DNA of 64,000 nt from Alloalcanivorax xenomutans (GTDB lineage Bacteria; Pseudomonadota; Gammaproteobacteria; Pseudomonadales; Alcanivoracaceae), in contig NZ_OBMO01000006.1 in the NCBI RefSeq assembly GCF_900217905.1, forward strand, positions 123,282 to 187,281, given 5' to 3'. The notes beneath the pieces were generated by a model, which searched no databases, was not told where the DNA came from, and worked only from the letters and a program-made list of their open reading frames with translations. Of this stretch, positions 34,226 through 46,395 are shown piece after piece. Every line of letters begins with the position of its first letter. The first letter of the stretch is position 1. The translations under genes and the position numbers were made by a program.

Positions 34226-35522
34226 GAGGGTGTTCAAAACTCTGTGTCACCCGCATCAGTGTTACAGGCTGATGTGATTTTCCAGGCGCCCCGGGAAGTG
34301 GATCGCCATCTGTGAGAGGGTCAGATTCCAGTTCTGCACCGGGTGGGTCCAGCGCTCGGAGGCCTTGAGTATACCGGCGTAGAGCAGCTTGAGTAAGCTG
34401 TTCTCGTTGGCGAAGCCACCCTTGGTCTTGGTCAGTTTGCGGAACTGGCGGTGAACGGCCTCGACGGCGTTAGTGGTGTAGATGGCGGTGCGTACATAAT
34501 CCGGGTACTTGAAGTAAGCCGACAAGGTGGGCCACTTGTCGCGCCAGGATTTAATCACCATGGGGTATTTCTCCCCCCATTTGACTTCTAACTCATCCAG
34601 GGCGATTTCGGCGGCATTGAGCGTCGCCGCTTTATAGACCGGCTTCAGATCGGCCATGAAGGCCTTTTGGTTTTTGGAGGCGACGTATTTCATGGAGTTG
34701 CGGATCTGGTGGATGACGCAGTGCTGGATCTCGGTGTTCGGGTAGATCGATTCGATGGCTTCGGGGAAGCCTTTGAGACCGTCCACGCAGGCAATCAAGA
34801 TATCTTTGACACCCCGGTTGTGGAGGTCAGTGAGTACGCTCAGCCAATGATGAGCGCCTTCCTGGTCCGAGAGATAGAGGCCGAGCAGCTCTTTCCTGCC
34901 TTCGATGTTCAGTCCTAGAAGTGTGTAGATGGCTTTGCTGACATAGCGGCCATTTTCTTTGATTTTGTAGTGAATGGCGTCAAGCCAGACGATAGGATAA
35001 ATGGGCTCCAGGTCGCGCTCCCGCCAGGCCTGCAACTCGGGCAGCAGTTTGTCGGTGACCGCGCTGATTGTGCCGTTGGAGAGGGACAGGCCGTACAGAT
35101 CGGCAATGTGGGTACGGATGTCCTGATAGCTGTTGCCCAGGGCAAACAGGGCGAGGACCTTGCGCTCCAGTTCGTCGGTGAGATGGGTTTGGTGCTTCTT
35201 GACGATCTGAGGCTCGAAGGTGCCCGCCCGGTCTCGTGGGGCTTCCAGTTCAAAGCCGCCAGTGGATGCCTTGACGGTCTTGCGGCTGGTGCCGTTCTTG
35301 CGGTTGGGGGCGTCTTCCTGGGCAAGGTGAGCGTCCAGTTCGGCCTGCATGGCGGCTTCGGTGAGCTGCTTGATCAGGGGTGTCAGGACACCGTCCTTGC
35401 CGGTTAGATCCTTGCCCTCACGCAGGGCCTGAAGGGCAGCGTCGATATCGAACGTCGGTTTGGTCATTGGTCATTCCTTTTTTTGCAGTCTAAAGAAATG
35501 ACACAGAATTCTGAACACTACC
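34226..35522 (-). mobile_element. IS256-family insertion sequence, complete
   Basis: 1297 bp between 8-bp direct repeats ACCGTCGG (34218-34225, 35523-35530). Terminal inverted repeats of 24 bp match at 19 positions, sharing GTGTTCA and TCTGTGTCA. It holds one intact transposase gene. Size, duplication length and transposase all fit IS256. It is inserted inside the putative msr-msd gene of the retron. Confidence 0.9.
34262..35467 (-). CDS. IS256-family (mutator-type) transposase
   Basis: 401 residues, AAAAAGGA upstream. DDE catalytic residues in context: VWLDAIHYK, ACVDGLKGFPEAI, and TTNAVEAVHRQFRK with the glutamate. The frame is complete with no stops, so the element may still be active. 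Confidence 0.95.
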   Translation of the reverse strand: MTKPTFDIDAALQALREGKDLTGKDGVLTPLIKQLTEAAMQAELDAHLAQEDAPNRKNGTSRKTVKASTGGFELEAPRDRAGTFEPQIVKKHQTHLTDELERKVLALFALGNSYQDIRTHIADLYGLSLSNGTISAVTDKLLPELQAWRERDLEPIYPIVWLDAIHYKIKENGRYVSKAIYTLLGLNIEGRKELLGLYLSDQEGAHHWLSVLTDLHNRGVKDILIACVDGLKGFPEAIESIYPNTEIQHCVIHQIRNSMKYVASKNQKAFMADLKPVYKAATLNAAEIALDELEVKWGEKYPMVIKSWRDKWPTLSAYFKYPDYVRTAIYTTNAVEAVHRQFRKLTKTKGGFANENSLLKLLYAGILKASERWTHPVQNWNLTLSQMAIHFPGRLENHISL

Positions 35523-35530
35523 ACCGTCGG
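35523..35530. repeat. 8-bp target-site duplication, right copy
   Basis: ACCGTCGG directly right of the IS256-family element; identical to 34218-34225. It also forms the base of the msd-like hairpin. Confidence 0.85.
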
Positions 35531-35838
35531 CGGACTTCTCGGGAGTTTGTGGCGCGTTTACCATGCGTTTCCGAAGCCCAAGAGCACGCCCTGATCGCCG
35601 GTCATGACCCCAAAGGGGTCGCCGTAAGGCATCGATTTCCTTTTTTTTCCAAACATTTTGTTTTAAAGAGCGATGCAACCGGACGAAATCCATCCGTTGG
35701 AAGACAGGCTATTGTATATGGTTTTCCTTGTCAAAGTGATTCAAGAGGTTGATCGCTTAATGATCAAACGTGGTGGCGAAGATAGAAAGTCGGAGGAGCT
35801 AGGGGCCTGTTTTTTTGTTCTGCCCTTGTTGGTAGTCG

Positions 35839-35926
35839 GAGCGGGCGCCGGAGCAGCCCTGGGCGATGGCGCTGTCGTTGAGTTTGATGTAGTCGATGTC
35901 GTCAATGGTTAGGCCGGCGCGGGCCT
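35839..35926 (-). pseudogene. internally deleted relic of fadA
   Basis: Minus-strand translation reads [20 protein letters not shown] then AQGCSGAR, which is FadA's [16 protein letters not shown] joined to AIALG...GCSGAR with the middle missing. At the DNA level the two parts match fadA near 36873-36923 and 36750-36790. Both junctions fall at short repeats of the parent (GTTGAG and GCCCAGGG), so two slippage-type deletions explain it. The relic lies about 700 bp from the intact fadA, same orientation. Confidence 0.75.
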
Positions 35927-35956
35927 AACCGCGAAGGAAGCAGACTAATGATCTGC

Positions 35957-36250
35957 TCACAGGTGTCGCGTAACGTCCTGTCTGGCGTGAAGAATTCGAA
36001 TGACTTGCAATTCTTGCTGGTGAATTCGATAGAAAAGGATATGGCTGGTAACGGAAGCGCTGTATATGTTGGGGGATAGTTCAGGGCGTGCCTTGCCGGT
36101 CTTCGGTTGCCGGAGCAGTTGCCAGAGTTTGGCTTTGAGCGAGTTCGTGTACTCGTCCGATCTGGTCATGCCCCAATGGCGCGATCCGTATTAGTGGATG
36201 GAGCGCAAATCCTCGCGGGTGGAGGGCGAGAAGATCAGAGCAAGCGTTAT
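35957..36250 (-). pseudogene. parE: RelE/ParE-family toxin, start codon lost and nonsense codon
   Basis: Read on from the antitoxin stop, the frame gives ATA (36250-36248, where ATG is expected) then TLALIFSPSTREDLRSIH, a TAA at 36193-36191, then YGSRHWGMTRSDEYTNSLKA and on to a normal C-terminus HARQDVTRHL. The rebuilt length, about 97 residues, is that of an intact ParE. Both lesions are single transitions (ATG to ATA; probably CAA to TAA). A restart at the internal ATG (36169) would lack the first third. Confidence 0.8.
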
Positions 36251-36507
36251 CAGGTCTTGATGTCGTCAAACAGGCGGCCGAGTCCGGCCTTGCTGTCAAT
36301 GCGAATGCCTTGGCCCTGGTTCAATGGCAGGATGCCTTCTTGAAGCTGTTCGCGTAGCCGAGCCAGTTTGAGTTCGTTGATCCATTCCTCGTGGGTTTCC
36401 ACGAACCGCAGGGCTTCCCGGACCACCTCACTGGCGTTGTTGTATAAGCCGCTGTCCACTTTGGCTTTGATGCGGGCTTCGAGTTCGGGGGTTAGTGAGA
36501 CGTGCAT
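36250..36507 (-). CDS. parD: ParD-family antitoxin
   Basis: 85 residues from the ATG at 36507 (AGGAGAG upstream). N-terminal ribbon-helix-helix (MHVSLTPELEARIKAKVDSG, then YNNASEVVREALRFVE) and a charged C-terminal toxin-binding tail ending LGRLFDDIKT. It overlaps the toxin start by 3 nt in the usual parDE manner. The antitoxin is intact while the toxin is dead. Confidence 0.9.
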   Translation of the reverse strand: MHVSLTPELEARIKAKVDSGLYNNASEVVREALRFVETHEEWINELKLARLREQLQEGILPLNQGQGIRIDSKAGLGRLFDDIKT

Positions 36508-36569
36508 GCCCACTCTCCTGAGGATGAGGGTTTGTTGGATACTAGTCCTGCTACATAGAGATTGAGATG

Positions 36570-36605
36570 AAAAAAGCCCCAACGGTAAACCCGCCGGGGC
36601 TTTTG
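36570..36605 (-). terminator. terminator of the fadBA operon
   Basis: Stem AAAAGCCCC / GGGGCTTTT with a loop containing a smaller CGG/CCG pairing, 31 bp after the fadA stop. On the minus strand the hairpin is followed by six T. Confidence 0.85.
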
Positions 36606-36635
36606 GGCTGTTGGCAACGGTGGAAGAGAGGGCGA

Positions 36636-39983
<3,348 letters not shown>

Positions 39984-40477
39984 AAGATTGCTCTCCAGTC
40001 CCAAAGTCCGCGGCGTGTCGCCGCATTTGGTGAGCCTGCTTCCGCCTCCGTGGAGGCCCGTGTGCCAGCACGTGAGTAAACACTCACATGAATGGCGAAA
40101 CCATGAATCCGGATGCCGTACCAGATGGTGCGTGGCAGGCGAGTTCCAAAGTGCGCCCGATGTTCTCGGGTCGCGCCGCGCCAGGCCGGGGCCTGGTCCA
40201 GCGACACGGGGGCGTCGGGCGCGCTTTGGGGCCGCCTGATGCGTGCCAAGCATGGGCATCTCTGTGCCACTTATTAACACCTCCAGCGACGAAATGTCCT
40301 GAAGCCCCGGATTAAATCGTCATTCCGCGTGCTGGTACGGTATCCGGATTGGGCGCCAAGTATAAGAAAGCGGGCGCGGTTTATTTAGCCCCTTTTGTGA
40401 CTTTATGGTCGGAGGCGGCCGCGCCTTCGACCCTGTATACTCAGCCCCCGCTTCAAATTGATGAAAGGTTGTCCGCC
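39984..40477. other. divergent promoter region fadBA / recJ
   Basis: No gene supported. It contains the palindrome at 40072-40087 and AT-richer stretches near 40320-40400. The open frames across it are upstream extensions of fadB and recJ without start signals. Confidence 0.65.
40072..40087. promoter_or_regulatory. palindrome GTGAGT-AAAC-ACTCAC upstream of fadB
   Basis: Perfect 6-4-6 inverted repeat about 90 bp before the fadB ATG. The form TGAGTNNNNACTCA is typical of TetR-family operators. A fatty-acid-responsive repressor of the PsrA/FadR kind would be expected here; which protein binds is unknown. Confidence 0.5.
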
Positions 40478-42175
40478 GTGGTCCGTGCTTTCCCCACCAT
40501 TCGCCGCCGTCATGTGGAAATCCCCGCCGGGCTGGCCGAGGTGCCGCCGTTGCTGGCACGAATCCTGGCGGCGCGGGGTATGAGCGGCGCCGAGGAGCTG
40601 GACCTGAGCCTGAACCGCCTGCCGCACCCGCGTCAATTCGGTGGTCTGGAGCAGGCGGTGGCGCTGCTGCTGCAAGCGCGGCGCGAGCATTGGCGGGTGT
40701 GCGTGGTGGGCGATTACGATGCCGATGGCGCCACCGCCACCGCCGTGATGGTAAAGGGCCTGCAACAGCTCGGCTTCGTCCGTCCCGACTATTTGGTGCC
40801 GGACCGCTTCGAGTACGGTTACGGTCTGTCGCCGGCCATTGTCGACCTGGCCCGGGAGCGTTACCAGCCGGATTTGTTGATCACCGTGGATAACGGCATC
40901 GCCAGTATCGATGGCGTGGCGGCGGCCCGCGCCGCCGGTTTGCGGGTGCTGATCACCGACCACCATTTGCCTGGCGACACGCTTCCCGACGCCGACGCCA
41001 TTCTCAACCCCCGTCTGTGCGAGGAGGGCTTTCCCGCCGCCAACCTGGCCGGCGTCGGCGTGGCCTTCTATGTGTTGATGGCGTTGCAGAGCGCGCTGGA
41101 GCTGCGCGGCCGGGTGGTGGATTTGCTCGATCTGGTGGCGCTGGGCACGGTGGCGGACGTGGTGGTGCTGGACGGTGCCAACCGCATTCTGGTGGAGCAG
41201 GGGCTGCGCCGTCTGCGTGCCGGCCAGGGTTCACCGGGGGTGCGCGCGCTGCTGCGGGTGGCGGGCCGCGATCCCGCGCGAGTCGTGGCCGCCGATCTGG
41301 GCTTCGCCGCCGGGCCGCGCCTCAACGCCGCCGGGCGTCTCTCGGACATGAGCCACGGCATCGAATGTCTGCTGGCGGAGAGCGACGCCGAAGCCGAACG
41401 CCACGCCCAGGAACTGGACACCATCAACCGCGAGCGGCGCGGCATCGAGCAGGGCATGCGCGAGGCCGCCATGGCCGAGGTGGCGCGGCTCACCGGGCCG
41501 ACCCCGCCGGCGCTGTGCCTGCACGGCGACGACTGGCACGAAGGGGTGGTGGGCATTCTCGCCTCGCGGGTCAAGGAGGCGCTGAACCGGCCGGTGATCG
41601 CCTTTGCTCCGGCCCGGCAGCAGGGGCTGCTGAAGGGCTCCGGCCGGTCCATTCCCGGCCTGCATCTGCGTGATGTGCTGGACGCGGTGGCCACCGGCCA
41701 TCCTGGTTTACTGCATAAGTTCGGCGGTCACGCCATGGCCGCCGGGCTGACCCTGGAGCGCCGCCATCTGGCCGAATTCACCACGGCGTTCCAGGCAGCG
41801 GTGGCGGCCCAGGCCGACGAGGACGTGTTCCTGGACGTGATCGACACCGACGGCGAACTGGGCGAGCGGGACATCACCCTGGCCAACGCCGAACTGCTCA
41901 GCCACCGTTTTCCCTGGGGGCAGGGCTTCCCGCCACCGCGTTTCGACGGTGTGTTCGAGGTGCTCAATCACCGGGTGGTGGGCGAGCGTCACCTCAAACT
42001 GACTCTGGGGTTGCCGGACGTGGGCGCGGCGGTGGACGGTATTTTCTTCAATGCGCCGGTGGCGGATCTGCCCTCCCGGATCCAGCGGGTGGAAGGTGTC
42101 TACCGGCTGGAAGTCAACGAATTCCGCGGCCAGCGCAATCCGCAGTTGTTGTTTGAGTATTTGCAGGTGGTGTGA
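40478..42175 (+). CDS. recJ: single-stranded-DNA exonuclease RecJ
   Basis: 565 residues from the GTG at 40478, with AAAGG nine nt upstream; E. coli RecJ is 577. DHH phosphoesterase motifs: VVGDYDADGATATA, VDNGIAS, ITDHHLPGD, LNAAGRLSDMSHG; DHHA1 motif KFGGHAMAAGL; C-terminal OB-like domain. It degrades ssDNA 5' to 3' in recombination and mismatch repair. The recJ-prfB-lysS order is conserved in gammaproteobacteria. Confidence 0.96.
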   Translation: MVRAFPTIRRRHVEIPAGLAEVPPLLARILAARGMSGAEELDLSLNRLPHPRQFGGLEQAVALLLQARREHWRVCVVGDYDADGATATAVMVKGLQQLGFVRPDYLVPDRFEYGYGLSPAIVDLARERYQPDLLITVDNGIASIDGVAAARAAGLRVLITDHHLPGDTLPDADAILNPRLCEEGFPAANLAGVGVAFYVLMALQSALELRGRVVDLLDLVALGTVADVVVLDGANRILVEQGLRRLRAGQGSPGVRALLRVAGRDPARVVAADLGFAAGPRLNAAGRLSDMSHGIECLLAESDAEAERHAQELDTINRERRGIEQGMREAAMAEVARLTGPTPPALCLHGDDWHEGVVGILASRVKEALNRPVIAFAPARQQGLLKGSGRSIPGLHLRDVLDAVATGHPGLLHKFGGHAMAAGLTLERRHLAEFTTAFQAAVAAQADEDVFLDVIDTDGELGERDITLANAELLSHRFPWGQGFPPPRFDGVFEVLNHRVVGERHLKLTLGLPDVGAAVDGIFFNAPVADLPSRIQRVEGVYRLEVNEFRGQRNPQLLFEYLQVV

Positions 42176-42540
42176 GGGAGGAACAAACGCGGCCCTCGGG
42201 CCAGTGGTGCCCCATGATTGTGGGACACCCGCCGCCACGCCGATTCGCCGCCAGGGCGGCTCCCACAGCCGCTTCGTAGCCGTCCTTGTGGGAGCGGCCC
42301 TGGCGGCGATACAGCCGTGAACCACGAACCGCGATGTGTTTCGCTCGCCCTCCCGCATATTAGGTGTCTCGCCCCGGGGACTTTGCTAGCATTGCTTTTC
42401 GCGCCTGCCCGCGCCTCGACGATTTCGCGCCCCGCCGCTCTTGCGGCCTGGCGCTGACGCCGGCCCAAAAGGCCGGATTGACCATCCCCCCGGCGGCTAT
42501 CGCCATCCCGGGGAGCTGCGACCCTTAACGGAGGGGAGAC
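42176..42540. other. intergenic region with REP pair
   Basis: No gene supported. It contains the REP pair at 42243-42311 and then the leader of the DUF7352 gene. Confidence 0.6.
42243..42311. repeat. REP-like inverted repeat
   Basis: Arms of 25 bp (ATTCGCCGCC...GGCTCCCACA and TGTGGGAGCG...GGCGGCGATA), 19 bp apart. Confidence 0.8.
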
Positions 42541-42825
42541 ATGAAAACAATTCACAAGCATCGCCTGGATATTTCGAGCCAGGTGCAGGAGCTGCGTTTG
42601 CCCGAGGACGGTACCGTCCTGCGCGTGGACTACGTGGCCCAGGAAGCTCTGATTTATATGTGGGTGGAAGTGGACGCCGACACCGTCATCGACACGCCGA
42701 AGGAAACCCGGCGCTTCAAGGTGTTCGCCACCGGCAGCGGCATTCCCGACAACGCCCGCTACATTGGCACCACCCTGGATACCCTCAAACCGGAGGCGTA
42801 TCACGTCTTCGAACTGAAAGATTAG
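42541..42825 (+). CDS. DUF7352-like small protein
   Basis: 94 residues, GGAGGGGAGAC upstream of the ATG. Beta-rich: [43 protein letters not shown]. It resembles the small DUF7352 family often seen in phage and plasmid contexts. Function unknown. It sits between recJ and prfB, an unusual intruder in that conserved pair. Confidence 0.7.
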   Translation: MKTIHKHRLDISSQVQELRLPEDGTVLRVDYVAQEALIYMWVEVDADTVIDTPKETRRFKVFATGSGIPDNARYIGTTLDTLKPEAYHVFELKD

Positions 42826-42931
42826 CGCCGTCTTCGCCATCCGGCCGGGCAGGCCCCTCGTCAGTGGCGGCGCAAACCGCTAAAATCGCCGCCTTTCCCC
42901 ATTCATTTGAGACGATTCGAGTAGACGCCTT

Positions 42932-44051
42932 ATGGAAGTCAATCCGCTGCGTACGCACCTTGCCGACCTGTCCGAGCGCGTGGAAGCGCTTAGGGGGTAT
43001 CTTTGACTACGCTGTAAAAAGCGAGCGACTGGTCGAAGTAGAAAGGGAACTGGCCACCCCGGACGTGTGGAACGAACCGGAGCGGGCCCAGGCCCTGGGC
43101 AAGGAGCGGGCGCAACTGGAGCTGGTGGTGAAGACCCTCGATGAGGCCGGCCAAGGCGTCATCGACACCGGCGACCTGCTGGAACTGGCGGTGGAAGAGG
43201 GCGATGAAGACACCGTCCAGGAAGTGGAAGCGGACCTGGAGCGGCTCGAACGGCTGGTGGCGGATCTGGAATTCCGCCGCATGTTCTCCGGCGAAATGGA
43301 CGCCAACAACGCCTACCTGGATATTCAGGCCGGATCCGGCGGCACCGAAGCCCAGGACTGGGCGGAAATGCTGCTGCGCATGTACCTGCGCTGGGGCGAG
43401 GCCCACGGTTTCAAGACCTCCCTGGAGGAAGCCTCCGCCGGCGACGTGGCCGGTATCAAATCCGCCACCGTGCGTTTCGAAGGGCCCTACGCCTACGGCT
43501 GGCTGCGGACCGAGACCGGCGTGCACCGTCTGGTGCGCAAGAGCCCGTTCGACTCCGGCGGCCGCCGCCATACCTCGTTCACCTCGGTGTTCGTGGCACC
43601 GGAAGTGGATGACAACATCGACATCGAGATCGACCCGGGCAAGCTGCGCACCGACACCTATCGCGCCTCCGGCGCCGGTGGTCAGCACGTTAACCGGACC
43701 GACTCCGCGGTACGTCTGACCTATGTGTTCACCGATCCGGATACCGGCCAGGAACACACCGTGGTGACCCAGTGCCAGTCCGAGCGCAGCCAGCACCAGA
43801 ACCGGGACAAGGCCACCAAGATGCTGATGGCCAAGCTCTACGAACTGGAAATGCAGAAACGCAACTCGGCCAAGCAGGCACAGGAAAACGCCAAGTCGGA
43901 TATCGGCTGGGGCAGCCAGATCCGTTCCTATGTGCTGGACGACGGCCGCATCAAGGATCTGCGCACCAACGTGGAAAGCCACAATACCCAGCAGGTCCTG
44001 GACGGTGATCTGGACCGCTTTATCGAAGCGTCCCTTAAAAGCGGGTTGTAA
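42932..44051 (+). CDS. prfB: peptide chain release factor 2 (programmed +1 frameshift)
   Basis: 24 codons from the ATG at 42932 end in ...LRGYL-TGA; a +1 shift at CTTTGAC joins the main frame at DYAVKSERL, giving about 372 residues. Class-I release-factor motifs: [13 protein letters not shown] (the SPF anticodon-like tripeptide of RF2) and [15 protein letters not shown] with the catalytic GGQ. RF2 reads UGA and UAA; low RF2 favours the frameshift, an autoregulation conserved in most bacteria. Confidence 0.97.
42993..43007 (+). other. prfB programmed frameshift signal
   Basis: Internal Shine-Dalgarno-like AGGGGG at 42992-42997, then TAT CTT TGA C at 42998-43007. The slippery CTT (43001-43003) and UGA (43004-43006) form the standard RF2 autoregulatory site. 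Confidence 0.95.
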
Positions 44052-44112
44052 AGAAAGACGCGGCTGTAATACCAGGGTCCGCCGCCGGACCGCGAAACAG
44101 GTTAGAGAGATA

Positions 44113-45612
44113 ATGGCTGACGAACAGAACACTCCCAACGGTAGCGCCAACGATAGCGCCGATGAAAACCGTCTGATCGCCGAGCGCCGCGCCAAACTGG
44201 CGGCCTGGCGCGAACAGGGCGCGGCTTTCCCCAATGACTTCCGCCGTGACGCGCTGGCCGCCGATCTGCAGGCGCAATACGGCGAGCTGAGCAAGGAAGA
44301 GCTGGAAGAGCGGGACATCCAGGTGGCGGTGGCCGGCCGTCTGATGCTGGACCGCAAGGCGTTCAAAGTGCTCCAGGACATGTCCGGACGGATCCAGATC
44401 TACGCCAGCAAGGACGTGCAGAAAGACACCAAGCACTGGGACCTGGGCGACATCGTTGGCGTGCGCGGCAAGCTGTGCAAATCCGGCAAGGGCGATCTGT
44501 ACGTGATGATGGACGACTACCGTCTGCTCACCAAGGCGCTGCGGCCGCTGCCGGAAAAACACAAAGGCCTCACCGACACCGAGGCCCGTTATCGTCAGCG
44601 CTACGTGGACCTGATCGTCAACGACGACAGCCGCCGTGCCTTCCAGATCCGCTCGCAAGTGGTGGCCGGTATCCGCAACTATCTGGTGGCGCAGGGCTTC
44701 ATCGAAGCGGAAACACCGATGCTGCAGGTGATCCCCGGTGGCGCCACGGCGCGGCCGTTCATCACCCACCACAACAGCCTGGACCTGGACATGTACCTGC
44801 GCATCGCGCCGGAACTGTACCTCAAGCGGCTGGTGGTGGGCGGCTTCGAGAAGGTGTTCGAGATCAACCGCAACTTCCGTAACGAAGGTCTCTCCACCCG
44901 GCATAACCCGGAATTCACCATGCTGGAGTTCTACCAGGCCTACGCCGGCTACCAGGACCTCATGGACCTCACCGAGGACATGCTGCGCACTCTGGCGCGG
45001 GACGTGCTGGGCACCACCGAGATCCAGTATCAGGGCGAGGTTTATGATTTCGGCAAGCCGTTCGCGCGGCTGTCGGTGTTCGACTCGATCCTCCAGTTCA
45101 ACCCGGATATGGACGCCGCCGAGCTGGCCGACGAGCAGGGCGCCCGCCGTATCGCCGAAGGGCTGGGCATTCCGCTCAAGCCGATCTGGGGCCTGGGCAA
45201 GGTGCAGATCGAGATCTTCGAGAAAACCGTGGAGCACCGGTTGAAGGACCCCACCTTCATCACCGACTACCCCACCGAAGTGTCACCGCTGGCCCGGCGC
45301 CGGGATGACAACCCGTTCGTCACCGAGCGCTTCGAGTTCTTCGTCGGCGGCCGCGAGATCGCCAATGGCTTCTCCGAGCTCAACGACGCGGAGGACCAGG
45401 CCGAGCGCTTCAAGCAGCAAGTGGCGGAGAAGGAAGCCGGCGACGACGAGGCCATGTTCTTCGACGAGGATTACATCAACGCCCTGGAGCACGGCCTGCC
45501 GCCCACCGCTGGCGAGGGTATCGGCATCGACCGGCTGGTGATGCTGTTCACCGATTCGCCGTCGATCCGGGATGTGATCCTGTTCCCGCACATGCGGCCC
45601 CAGGGGCGTTGA
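44113..45612 (+). CDS. lysS: lysyl-tRNA synthetase, class II
   Basis: 499 residues. An N-terminal OB-fold anticodon-binding domain ([20 protein letters not shown]) is followed by the class II catalytic core: motif 2 [20 protein letters not shown] and motif 3 [14 protein letters not shown]. It follows prfB by 61 bp. Confidence 0.97.
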   Translation: MADEQNTPNGSANDSADENRLIAERRAKLAAWREQGAAFPNDFRRDALAADLQAQYGELSKEELEERDIQVAVAGRLMLDRKAFKVLQDMSGRIQIYASKDVQKDTKHWDLGDIVGVRGKLCKSGKGDLYVMMDDYRLLTKALRPLPEKHKGLTDTEARYRQRYVDLIVNDDSRRAFQIRSQVVAGIRNYLVAQGFIEAETPMLQVIPGGATARPFITHHNSLDLDMYLRIAPELYLKRLVVGGFEKVFEINRNFRNEGLSTRHNPEFTMLEFYQAYAGYQDLMDLTEDMLRTLARDVLGTTEIQYQGEVYDFGKPFARLSVFDSILQFNPDMDAAELADEQGARRIAEGLGIPLKPIWGLGKVQIEIFEKTVEHRLKDPTFITDYPTEVSPLARRRDDNPFVTERFEFFVGGREIANGFSELNDAEDQAERFKQQVAEKEAGDDEAMFFDEDYINALEHGLPPTAGEGIGIDRLVMLFTDSPSIRDVILFPHMRPQGR

Positions 45613-45668
45613 CAGCCAGCGAGCCCGGTGGCTCTGGTCACGAAGCGTTGCAAAGTGAGGCCTTACTA

Positions 45669-45690
45669 AGCTTACACCTGCTGGTAAGCT
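45669..45690. promoter_or_regulatory. inverted repeat, likely operator of the TetR gene
   Basis: Perfect arms AGCTTAC / GTAAGCT with an 8-bp spacer (22 bp), 37 bp before the ATG of the TetR-family gene. Size and position suit autorepression. Confidence 0.55.
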
Positions 45691-45726
45691 GGAATGGCCA
45701 TCATTAGCAGAACAACGAGTCGTCCT

Positions 45727-46395
45727 ATGACCACGACCATTCAATACCAGGGCCGCAAGGCCCGCCGCGCCGGCAGCGAACAGCGCCGGCGCGCCATTCT
45801 CGAGGCTGCCCTGACGATCATCGTCCGCGACGGTATCCGTGCCGTGAGGCACCGGGCCGTGGCGCGCGAGGCCGATGTGCCGCTGTCCGCCACCACTTAC
45901 TATTTCAAGGACATCGGCGATCTGATCGCCGACACCTTCACGCTGTTCGCGGAAAGGGCTCTCAGCGACGTGATCGGGCCGTTCCGGGATCAGGCCTTCG
46001 CCCTGATCCGGCAGCTCGATGGCGCGCCGATCAATAATGCCGCGCAAAGGGACCAGTTGATTGACCAATTGGCGGAGCTGACCACGCGCTTTATCCTTGA
46101 TGAGCTGCAAAACCGGCGCGAGCACCTGATCGCCGAGCAGGCGTTCCTGCAGGAAGCGATCCTGGACCAGAGGCTGCGGGAGCTGGCGGACCTTTATTTG
46201 CAGCAGCAAACGGATATTCTGGTGGAGGCCTGCCGGGCCTTTGGCTCGGACAAGCCGCAATTGGACGCGGAACTGATCCACGGCCAGATCATGGTCATCG
46301 AGGTGCGTCTGCTGGCGCACCCCGAATGGGTGGACGAGTCGTCCCTGCGTAACCGGACACGACATTTATTGGACAGGTTGGTACCCCATGTCTGA
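45727..46395 (+). CDS. TetR-family transcriptional regulator
   Basis: 222 residues from the ATG at 45727. N-terminal helix-turn-helix ([40 protein letters not shown]), and a helical ligand domain of about 150 residues. Ligand unknown. It overlaps the ung start by 8 bp, so ung is cotranscribed. Confidence 0.9.
   Translation: MTTTIQYQGRKARRAGSEQRRRAILEAALTIIVRDGIRAVRHRAVAREADVPLSATTYYFKDIGDLIADTFTLFAERALSDVIGPFRDQAFALIRQLDGAPINNAAQRDQLIDQLAELTTRFILDELQNRREHLIAEQAFLQEAILDQRLRELADLYLQQQTDILVEACRAFGSDKPQLDAELIHGQIMVIEVRLLAHPEWVDESSLRNRTRHLLDRLVPHV

Larger units (their letters stand above)
34203..35632 (-). ncRNA. putative retron msr-msd RNA gene, split by an IS256 element
   Basis: If 34226-35522 and one ACCGTCGG copy are removed, the minus strand reads, in order: a1-like ATGCCTTACGG (35632-35622); a 6-bp hairpin GACCCC-TTT-GGGGTC (35620-35606), the kind of UUU-loop stem seen in msr; a long imperfect hairpin (35602-35523) with ACCGGCG/CGACGGT at its base and TCTTGGG/CCCGAGA above, msd-like; then GGCGTAAAGG (34212-34203), which can pair with a1 (one bulge). 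The operon's membrane protein starts about 100 bp further on. The insertion separates msd from a2. Structure is hand-drawn, so moderate confidence. Confidence 0.55.

Noticed and set aside
35606..35620. GACCCC-AAA-GGGGTC read as a terminator
   Set aside because: No T-tract on either side. In context of the retron it fits an msr stem-loop better.
35673..35912. 79-codon plus-strand frame between the IS256 element and parDE
   Set aside because: Its second half lies antisense over the fadA relic and it has no ribosome-binding site or recognisable domain.
43004..43006. in-frame TGA in prfB taken as a nonsense mutation
   Set aside because: CTTTGAC preceded by AGGGGG is the conserved programmed frameshift of release factor 2.
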